The position numbers and the translations under genes were made by a program. A DNA stretch of 64,000 bases from Absidia repens (lineage: Eukaryota > Mucoromycota > Mucoromycetes > Mucorales > Cunninghamellaceae). This document shows, piece by piece, positions 48,721 through 57,963 of the stretch; position 1 is the stretch's first letter; every line of letters begins with the position of its first letter. Under the pieces are notes generated by a model. That model was not told where the DNA came from and made no database searches. It was given only the letters and a program-made list of their open reading frames with translations. The DNA lies in assembly GCA_002105175.1 (NCBI GenBank), contig MCGE01000023.1, forward strand, positions 531,121-595,120, written 5' to 3'.

Positions 48721-49702
48721 ATTTTTGCTCTCTGAGTGATTTTTTTTTTTTTTCGTTTCAAAAAAGAAACCCCCTCTCACCCACTTTTATAACTCCAACA
48801 CCATGGAATATCATCAATATAATAATTACCTTCCTAATAAATCAACTTCCCATTTAACAGCGATAACAAAGTAGCTCCCTTTTCCATTTACAAAATCTTC
48901 TCGACGTCAAATGGTTTCGATTTTTTTCTGAACCTGGGGAGATACAAAAAGGAAATCCTTGATTCTTATTTTTTCCCCACTCTTTTTTTTATAACAAACA
49001 ACGCCACAAAACATCATCATCATGGTTGCTCTTTTACCATGATAGCAGTATCAGTATGGTGGTTTCTTCTCATGACGTAACTATCACGATGCATTTACCG
49101 TTCCTTTCACTGTGGAATGGTATACCGCACACTGTATGTAGAATAACTCATCCCTCTGCTGCATATTAGATAATCCTAACCCTTTTAAATATTGTAAAAC
49201 AGTTTGTCACTTACTGTAGAATTTACTGCTCTCTTAGTTTACCTTAGATCATGTTTATTTTACAATAAAAAGATATCTATATCCCTGCAATGAATGTCTT
49301 TTGATAATTTAGAACATATGATATCACACTATTTTTAGGGATATTATGAGAAGTAATTCCTCTCCTTTCCATATATCATACCTGTCTGTCCTCTTTACTT
49401 CTCAGACCCGGAGTTCCCTTAACTTCTCTTAAATGCAGAAACCTTTCTCTTATCATATCGTTCTAATCTACTTCTTAAAACAACACGAAGAAAGCAAATT
49501 CTTCATGATGCGCAAAAAAAGAGTATCCCCGCTGTTCGGTGTCTACTATATGATAAAGAACAACACCGCTGAACACGTTTATATGTGGTTTACTTTGACG
49601 TATCTAATACATATATCTGCCACAAAAAAATTCTTACGCAAAAAGCATGAACATATTTAAATCCCACATTATTTGGTAAGTGTCCCGAGCCGTGCTCTTT
49701 TT
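48721..49702. other. AT-rich spacer
   Basis: T-rich blocks (48740-48755, 48983-48992), ATCATCATCATGG near 49013 and generic AT-rich sequence. I find no gene or RNA with support. Confidence 0.4.
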
Positions 49703-49886
49703 AACGGGGTGTTTTTTTCAAATGATATGATGCTATGATTGTGATGATCAACTTACCCATTTTCCCATTTTTACTTGAGCAAGTGACCTTTGATACATAT
49801 ACTTCTCCACTTTGTCTGATGTTTAATTTTGTACTACCTTCTCCATTGTCCATGTAGCAATTGATATCAACATTCAATTCTGCCAT
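49703..49886 (-). CDS. Possible orphan small gene or exon remnant
   Basis: A short minus-strand frame opens with ATGGCAGAATTGAATGTTGA and encodes MAELNVDINCYMDNGEGSTK... with a codon pattern that looks coding for about 44 residues. It then meets GTAAGTTG, a good donor. Reading through gives 61 residues; splicing to CATAG|CATCA gives 54 residues with the same end (SYHLKKTPR). I recognise no family. It may be a first exon left over from a decayed gene, a young gene, or chance. Confidence 0.25.
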
Positions 49887-50249
49887 GCGACCTCATATTT
49901 GAAACTAGCAAGCGGAGTCAGAAACATATCGCTCCAAAAATGTATTTTTATCATTTCCCCTTTTTTTTCCATTCGCAACCGAAAAATCATAACAGGTATG
50001 GCTTGTGACGGCAACAAAGCTCATTAAAAATGCCGAGCAAATACCTAACTTCAAATTTATATTGTTACTTTACAAATAGAGCAGCCTATTCTAGTTGACT
50101 CATGACATTTTTTGACTGACAAGTCCTTGACCACACGTCATTGCGGAAACCCCATTCTTTTACCGAGGTAATAAAAAAATAAAATAAAAAAGATAGAAAA
50201 CACATTTTACTTCTTTTATTTTGAACAACTAATCGCTTTGTTGAAAGTA
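49887..50249. promoter_or_regulatory. Spacer and promoter of the PAK kinase gene
   Basis: AT-rich, with T/C runs at 49955-49970 and an A-rich stretch 50168-50200 shortly before the start at 50250. No other feature is visible. Confidence 0.4.
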
Positions 50250-52060
50250 ATGGCAGGGTTGATCTCTACATCGTACGCTAAATCTACCCCACCGGCGACA
50301 CCTGTTCCCAAAGTGACCTGTAGTAACCAACTTCAACTCAATCCTCTACACGAAACTACAGCAACAAACCCGATGATACCAAGCACAACTCCACCTGCCT
50401 CTGATGGAAAAGTGTACGATAATGGCAATAGCCATATCACTTCAACATCTTTTGCTACTCGCTTTCACACCAAAACAGCAGACAGCAATAGCGGACCTAT
50501 GTGTGCAGTTATGGAAACATTGAAAGGTAGGAGGGATTTTAATTTAGGTTGAATGCCGCTTATGTGCCGAAAATAGTCCTAGTGTGTATACTTATTCTTT
50601 ATTTTGTTTAGGGTTGTGGGGAATTAATAAAAAACCAAAAATATCTTCTCCATACAATGCGGCTCATGTGAACCATATTCGTTTTGATTTTGACGCGAAC
50701 AAATGGCGCTCGAATGAATGTTATCCGGAAACTATGGCACTTTTACCTGGTGAGCCCCCCCCAAAAAAAGGATGCTTATTATTTGTACAGTTACATTGAA
50801 TACTCATACAAAAAAAGTATTATAGTTGCTCAAAAATATTTACTGGCCACCTTTATTCGGCAATTATATGCTGAACTGGAAATCCCTTGGAATGTTACGA
50901 AAGAACAATGCCGTGAATTATCTGTTATCGACGAAGGTAGAACTGACTCCCCTATATTGACTCATCACGAAGCGACACTCCATGTTCAACAGGCTTGCAA
51001 AGTGTATGATCCAAGATTTGCTTATCAGTCATGGGCTAGGATAGGTGAAGGGTAAGTATACGAGGGATTATGAACGGTGTCCTTTAAAGTTTGCTTATGG
51101 TTTATATATTTACAATAGGGCATCAGGAATTGTATATCGAGCCCTAAATAAGCAAGGCTTACAGGTGGCTATAAAACGTATTCGACTCTGTCATCATCCT
51201 CGACATGATTTGCTTTTGAATGAGATTATGGTAGCTAAATCACCTAAATGTCATCCCAACATTGTACAACATTTGGAATCTTACCTATGGCATGATTGTA
51301 TTTGGATTGTGATGGACTTTATGGACGGTGGAAGCCTAACAGACATTGTGACAAATCGATACCTATTTGAAAGCGAAATTGCTACCGTATGTCGGGAAGT
51401 ACTGCATGGATTGAACTATTTACACTCAAACCGGATCATTCACCGAGACATCAAAAGTGATAACATCTTGATCAGTCGACAAGGCCATATTAAATTATGT
51501 AAGTGAATCTCATATATATAAATGTATATTGACTCTTTTTTTCTTTACTATATAGCTGATTTTGGATTTTCCGCACGACTTGATCCCCAAAGATTTCAAC
51601 GAAACACAATTGCTGGGACACCTTGCTGGGTAAGTTAGTTGTAATATATGATCTGTTTTTTCTTGCATTTACTAACCAAATTTGCAATTTTATTTTCTGG
51701 TGCGGATCTTGGTGATAGATGGCTCCAGAAGTAGTGGCTAACGAGCCTTATGGATGTAAAGTGGATATTTGGTCTTTTGGAATTACAGTAATCGAAATGA
51801 TTGAAAGTAAACCGCCTTACTTTAGTCAACCAAACCGCGCAACAGCCATGCTGAAACTCAAGCAACAACCTTCTTTACAGCATCCCGAACGACTTAGCTC
51901 AACCTTTCGCCATTTTTTATACCAGTGTTTTGAATTGGAGCCACAGCGTCGGTCATCAGCGAAAGAACTACTGCAGCATTCATTTATGGAATCCGTACAA
52001 CCCATTGAAACCCTCCTCCCTATGATTCATGCGTTTATCAATCCTTCTGTGGTACAATAA
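50250..52060 (+). CDS. p21-activated (PAK/Ste20) protein kinase
   Basis: Six exons (50250-50526, 50612-50749, 50826-51051, 51119-51498, 51556-51629, 51719-52060) encode 478 residues. A CRIB/PBD motif (ISSPYNAAHVNHIRFD, about 101-116) shows Cdc42/Rac binding. The kinase domain (about 208-465) has ARIGEGASGIVY, VAIKR (Lys near 230), HRDIKSDN (about 321), SDFGFSARL, GTPCWMAPE and DIWSFGI. No PH domain is present, so it is Ste20-like rather than Cla4-like, yet it is short for Ste20. The activation loop reads TPCW where PAKs usually have TPYW. Likely roles are polarity and MAPK signalling. The ATG at 50250 is the first in frame. Confidence 0.94.
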
Positions 52061-52363
52061 GTTACTGTTATATTTATTAGTGTAGTTATTATACCGTACT
52101 GTTACTACCCTCTATTTTGTACAATAAAAATTGAATACATATCTTCTACATATCATTTGACTTGACTATTCTAACTGCGTTCTACACCATACTTAGCTTC
52201 GAAGCATCCATGGTATCCATGCTGTACTCTTAGACAATAAAATTCGCCACCCAGTCACAACCTTATCGGGCTTTTAACGTTTTTTATGTTCCTTTTTTTT
52301 CCCCCTGTCATTTTCTTTTTCTTTAGCCCCCTCCTTTTTTTTTTTTTCCTTCAAAGTTAAAGA
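52061..52363. promoter_or_regulatory. PAK 3' flank and MEF1 promoter
   Basis: Contains TACAATAAAAATTG near 52120 (PAK polyadenylation signal) and a strong CT/T-rich tract 52288-52350 directly before the MEF1 start, typical of highly expressed fungal genes. Confidence 0.5.
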
Positions 52364-54745
52364 ATGACATTTGTTCGATCCCTTCTTGGTGGAGTGGGTC
52401 GGATGAAGGCAACTACTGTTCGCAATGCTGTGGCTTTCACCGAGCCCCAAATAGCTCATTCGTTATTACCAATTCAAGCATTTCGCCGCTGGCAAACCAC
52501 CTCTACTGTTGACTATGAAAATGCTGATCCTGCAGATGTTGTAAGTTTTGACATGCCTTCCCTTCTTCTTTTTCTATTGTTCTTTTGCATATGCAATGAC
52601 AAAAACTATGCATTCTAAAGGTTTTACTTACCATACCTTCTCAATTAATAGGGTCGTTTACGGAAACTTCGAAATATTGGTATCTCAGCACATATTGATT
52701 CCGGCAAAACCACTTGCACCGAGCGTATTCTTTACTATACTGGTCGTATCAAGGAAATCCACGATGTCCGTGGCCGGGATGGTGTTGGTGCCAAGATGGA
52801 TTCTATGGATTTGGAACGGGAGAAAGGGATCACCATTCAATCAGCAGCGACCTATGCTAGTTGGGGTGACTACAATGTGAATATTATTGACACACCTGGG
52901 CACGTTGATTTTACCATTGAAGTGGAACGGGCTCTGCGTGTATTGGATGGTGCTGTGATGATTCTTTGCTCTGTGTCTGGTGTGCAATCTCAAACAATTA
53001 CTGTGGATCGACAAATGCGGCGCTACAATGTGCCTCGTATCTCTTTTATCAACAAGATGGACCGTGCCGGCGCAAATCCCTTCCGTATTGTGGATCAACT
53101 GCGAAACAAACTCAAACTAACTGCTGCTGTCCTTCAAGTTCCTATCGGTGCCGAAGATCAATTCCGTGGTGTGGTAGACTTGGTGAAATGGAAAGCCTTT
53201 TACAACGAAGGTGTCAGTGGTGAAGAATTGGCTGAACGGGAAATTCCTGACGACTTGATGCCCCTTGCTACTGAAAAACGCCAAGAACTGATTGAACAAC
53301 TTGCCAATGTTGATGATGAAATCGCTGATATCTACTTGATGGAAGAAATCCCTACTGCTGAACAATTTATGACTGCTATCCGTCGTGCCACCATCGATTT
53401 GAAATTCACGCCTGTGTTGATGGGATCTGCTTTCAAGAATACTGCTGTGCAACCCTTATTGAATGCTGTTGTCGATTACTTGCCTGATCCTACCGAAGTC
53501 ACCAACACTGCACTCAACATCAAGGAAAACGAAAAACCTGTCGATCTCTCTCCTTTCTCTGCTAATCCTTTTGTTGGTTTGGCATTCAAGCTGGAAGAAG
53601 GCCGTTACGGACAACTGACTTACATGCGTATTTACCAAGGATCTTTGAAAAAGGGCTCTTTCATTACCAACGTGAAGACTGGCAAGAAAATCAAGGTCCC
53701 TCGCTTGGTGCGTATGCATGCTGCTGATATGGAAGATGTAGATGAATTGGGTGCTGGCGAAATTGGTGCCATGTTTGGTGTGGACTGTGCTAGTGGTGAC
53801 ACCTTTACTGATGGAACGTTACAATACTCTTTATCATCTATGTTTGTACCTGAACCTGTTATCTCTCTCTCACTTGTACCAAAGGGTAAAGAAACCCCCA
53901 ACTTTTCCAAGGCGCTCAATCGATTCCAAAAGGAAGATCCAACCTTCCGCGTACATGTGGATAGTGAAAGCAAGGAAACAATCATCTCTGGTATGGGCGA
54001 ACTTCATTTGCAAATCTATGTGGAACGTATGAAACGGGAATACAATGTCGAATGTCTTACTGGTAAACCTCAAGTGGCCTTCCGTGAAACAATTACTCAA
54101 CCTGCGAAATTCAACTACACTCACAAGAAACAATCTGGCGGTGCTGGTCAGTTCGGCCGTGTGGTGGGTCACATGGAACCCATGGAAAAGGATGAAGAAA
54201 CTGGCAAGGATATTGCGTTTGAAAACCGTGTGATTGGTGGCAACATTCCTACAAACTACATTCCTGCCTGTGAAAAAGGTTTCAACGATGCTTTGGAAAA
54301 GGGTCCCTTGATTGGTCATCCTGTCAATGGCATCCGTATGGTGTTGGAAGACGGTGCTGCTCACGCTGTGGACTCGTCCGAACTTGCTTTCCGTATCGCT
54401 ACCAAGAATGCGTTCCACGAAGCTTTCGCCAAGGCAAAGCCCACTATCCTCGAACCTGTCATGAACGTTTCTATTTCTGCTCCTATTGAATTCCAAGGCT
54501 CCGTTATTGGTGGACTGAACAAACGCAAGGGTACTGTGGTTGATACTGATGTTCAAGAGGACTACTTCAACGTCATTGCTGATGTCCCTCTCAATGATAT
54601 GTTTGGCTACTCTACTGAACTGCGATCGGCGACTCAAGGAAAAGGTGAATTCTCAATGGAATACAAGGAGCATTTGCCTGTCCAGACTTTTGTGCAAGAA
54701 CAACTCATTCAAGAATACAAAAAAAAGGAAGCGGAAAAGAAATAG
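52364..54745 (+). CDS. MEF1: Mitochondrial elongation factor G (mEF-G1)
   Basis: Two exons (52364-52540, 52652-54745) encode 756 residues. The first 45 or so residues are rich in Arg, Ser and Thr, have almost no acidic residues and look like a mitochondrial presequence. The GTPase domain shows AHIDSGKTT (about 71-79), [20 protein letters not shown] (about 139) and NKMD (about 192). Domain II and the ribosome-facing IV/V parts follow ([38 protein letters not shown]). It catalyses translocation on mitochondrial ribosomes. Codon choice is strongly biased compared with neighbours, suggesting high expression. A single intron splits the presequence from the G domain. Confidence 0.97.
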
Positions 54746-54984
54746 AGTAGTCCTTCCTTTCCTCCCCGCTCTCCCCTCTCTTTTAGTACAATAGACTTTT
54801 TAGCTACTAGTATAGATATACATGACAAAAAAAAAACCATCCCCCCTCCTGTAGATTTACCAAAATATTATTATTTTTATACATGTGAATAAAAAAGAAA
54901 TCCTGCTTTTGATGGATACTGTACACTCCTCTCATTAGTCTTTCGTAATACGATGCGTACTAGTTGAATTAGATTAGCAGTACT
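54746..54984. other. MEF1 3' flank
   Basis: Contains GTGAATAAAAAAG near 54886 as the polyadenylation signal. Nothing else is recognised. Confidence 0.5.
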
Positions 54985-55051
54985 CATTTAAAATGCCGCC
55001 CACGTGAATTTTAGTTTGGTCCACTTTCATTTTTCCGCTCCCTTTTTTCTT

Positions 55052-55084
<33 letters not shown>

Positions 55085-56005
55085 CCATCAATGGAACTTC
55101 TTTGAGATTATGGTGATCTTAGATTAGTGTCAGGTGTAGTTTAGAAAGGGGTTTAACTCAGGGAATACAACATGCATGGGAAACCCCTTTCATTTTGGAT
55201 TCAGGATTTAGCACCCTTCACCATTAGTTGGCTTTTTAGAGCCTTCATTAGCTTAATTTAGTCTTAGCTGCCCATAAATTGTATTGACTTCTGAATAAAA
55301 TATATCACCTTGTAACTGCTTCTATGAAGTGTCTCTTTTGTTTCTTTGTTTTGTACATGAAATCTCTTTTTACTGTCGCCCAATTGATTTGTGTTGACGG
55401 TTGCTATGAATCATTAAAAACATCCCTTTAGTCTGTCTGATGCCTTGTATGATATACTAGATCCTCTTGAAATTTTTCCATAAGATTAGTGTGAACCATT
55501 TTTCAAATCTTCGAATAGTCTCCTTCAAACATTGTACAATAGACCCATTATTGCAATGAGCCCCTCGACTTCAGTTTAGAAATACCACTATGTTTCAATA
55601 AAATATGACCTTTTTATTCATTAAATATTAATTAGGTAGCTATCATATCCTCTGACCCATTACTTTGTGGGTGAGCCCCAGCATTTGTTTTCTAGTTCAA
55701 CCAGTATCACTCTGTACTTTTTCAAATTTAAAGATATTAACCTTAAATTACTTATTATTAACCTACCATATAAATTAGCTTAGTCCATTTTGCGCCCCTG
55801 TAGCCGCCGCTATAGAGAATTCTGCACTACTTTCCAGCATAAACATGACTGCTCACCCCTAGATTACTAGTGACTGACTAAAGTTCTAGGCGATTAAAGA
55901 TGAAACGTGACCCAATGCCCGCTCTACCATTCATATTAAGCAATCTAAGATTGCCACCAGATTAACCCCCGCCAGACTAGCCATGTCACATATATCGAGC
56001 TCGTT
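54985..56005 (+). repeat. Dispersed repeat unit, copy B
   Basis: Full-length copy. Leading edge AAATGCCGCCCACGTGAATT (CACGTG 55001-55006), a T run to about 55084, GGAACTTCTTTGAG, a perfect 10-bp inverted repeat (AAAGGGGTTT 55145-55154, AAACCCCTTT 55181-55190) around a 26-base loop, GGATTCAGGATTTAG, CCATTAGTTGGCTTTTTAGA, GAATAAAATATATC, and a trailing block GATGAAACGTGACCCAATGC...GCCAGACTAGCCATGTCAC. It is non-coding in all frames. Confidence 0.75.
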
Positions 56006-56482
56006 ATTTCTTATTTTCGACATGGTATAATAATAATAATTGTAAAAATAATTCACTACACTGAAGTCAGTTAAACCCCACAATGCTTCCTACTAAGAAG
56101 TAAAATGGCGACGGGTTGTCTAAACACCACACTTCAACAACCTCCTCTTTAACACTCAGTAGACCGATTTTTGGAAATGTAAGAATATTTTGAAATTGAA
56201 TATAAAAAGTCAATTACGGGACTATTTTGTGTTCTTGCCGAATTGCATGATATTTTGATATTTTTATGTCACTGCGCCGATCCGTTCCTGAGGTTGGGTG
56301 TATGACTAAAACCAGGGAACTCATTTTCGCTAAGATTAATACAGTAGATGAGGAGAAAAGAATAATCACACATACACACATAAGATTTTCAAACACAAAA
56401 AAAAGGGATACTTTATTCATAGCAGGTAAAAATAGTTTCTAAGCGTAAACGAGATAATTTCTAATATAAAGTAATACTCTAA
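56006..56482. other. Spacer between repeat B and NOSIP
   Basis: AT-rich; on the minus strand it holds the 3' flank of NOSIP (plus-strand TTTATT near 56412 gives AATAAA). No other feature is seen. Confidence 0.45.
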
Positions 56483-56843
56483 CTACTGGAATGCCAAATC
56501 AAATCGTTCCGCCATAGCCAAAGAGCTCCCACTTGCATAGCCAGTGCCTTCTGAAGTCATATCCACGATATCCTTTGTCTTCGTTTTTTCTTCGCAGACA
56601 TAGCAGCTTTTCGTTTTCTTGATAAACATATCCACGCAGCTTTGGCAAACGACATGTCCACAATTTCGCATCACTATTTGATAAATAAATCAGAAGAAGT
56701 TAGAAGTATCTGCGAGCAAGTATCTTCATTCATTATCTTACCAGACAACTTCGAGGAATTGGTCAAAGCTTTTAAACAAGCAGGGCATATTGACTTTCCA
56801 TCAGAATCCTTTGAAAATTTGACATCAATCATACCTTTCATAC

Positions 56844-56876
<33 letters not shown>

Positions 56877-57812
56877 AGTCAAAACAGCGTGAATACAATG
56901 CAATAGAGCGAAATTGAAAAAGCTTGCTTCCATTAATTACCTGAGGGTATGGGCTTCCTTTATTGCACGACAAAGTGGTTTCGTTTGAATAGGCTTGATT
57001 TCATCTTTGGTTTGTGTGTCAGCTGCTGGGGTCATTGTAGGCTAAAATAAGGGATCATTAGTAAGAAGCTTACTGCGTGCCTTACTTTCTTTGATCTACT
57101 AATACTTACCAACCAAAAGCTTGACTTTAACTTTTGTTTTGATGACTTTGTATTGCCTTGATCATTCATTGTATCCAAGTTTCGTTTCGTACCGGCCGTA
57201 GATAAACCTAATGGTACATACCCCCCAAAAAAAAATAGCAGTGAGAATCTACCCATATTAGAAGCTTATACAAATCTGCACTTACCGTCATTTCGTTCTG
57301 ATTTTATTGCTGTGTGTTTCGAAGTGTTGTTGTCGTTATTGGTGTCGTTTTTCCGCTGCCGTCCGAGTACACTTGTTTGTGATTTCTCAAATTCGTCTAA
57401 TAATGCCTGTTTCGTTGCCATTTCATCCTTTTGTTTTTGGTCTTCCAGATTGGATAGTTTTTGTTCCAGTAGCGCTTGTTCCCGTTTGATATCCTTGGTT
57501 TGTTGAAGATATGACTCGTAGTAGCATTCACGACAAGCCAAATGGCCTTTGGAGCAAGCAACCGGTTCGCGTGCTGTTTGTAAGCATAGATAACAAGCAT
57601 CGTAATCCCTAAATGATTCACGGCCAAGTCGAGCCTACATGATCCCAGAATAGCAAAGAGGAAAATGGGTGTATAAAGCAAGTTAGTATATGCACGACCA
57701 ATACCTACGCCACTGAAGTTCTCCTTACCCTTTTTGTACCGTAATCTAAAGCTTTAGTTTCATGGTAGGTGAAGACACTACCGGCTGTGTTGTTTTTGGA
57801 ATGTCGAGGCAT
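56483..57812 (-). CDS. NOSIP: NOSIP-type RING/U-box protein
   Basis: Six exons (57729-57812, 57286-57634, 57110-57207, 56941-57041, 56742-56842, 56483-56673) encode 307 residues, close to human NOSIP. The family start is intact: MPRHSKNNTAGSVFTYHE, then LDYGTKRARLGRESFRDYDA. A first, incomplete zinc-ring half (CYLCLQTAREPVAC...CRECYYESYL, about 40-70) is followed by a Lys/Glu coiled coil, FWL-PTMTP, and a C-terminal RING/U-box (CPACLKALTNSS...CGHVVCQSCVDMF...CYVCEEK) with the GTGYASG tail. NOSIP is an E3 ligase-like protein found in late spliceosomes. Exon 5 starts right after a (TA)n run. It diverges from CWF19 across 151 bases. Confidence 0.92.
56844..56870. repeat. (TA)n microsatellite at a NOSIP 3' splice site
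   Basis: An uninterrupted TA run that, on the minus strand, ends directly in the TATAG acceptor of NOSIP exon 5. Confidence 0.85.
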
Positions 57813-57963
57813 AATGAAGCAGCGAAAGAACCGAAAGCAAAAAAATAATTGCGCCCACATAGGTTTTCACCCAATAGCAGTCTTCATTTCAAACACCGCT
57901 TTTTTTTTTGGATGGTCCTAATTTCCTCCATTCTTTTTCCTTCCACTTTGCACATTATCTAAA
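57813..57963. promoter_or_regulatory. Bidirectional promoter NOSIP/CWF19
   Basis: Only 151 bases separate the two ATGs, so both promoters must overlap here. The CWF19 side has a T run (57901-57909) and a CT-rich leader. No TATA box is evident. Confidence 0.6.
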
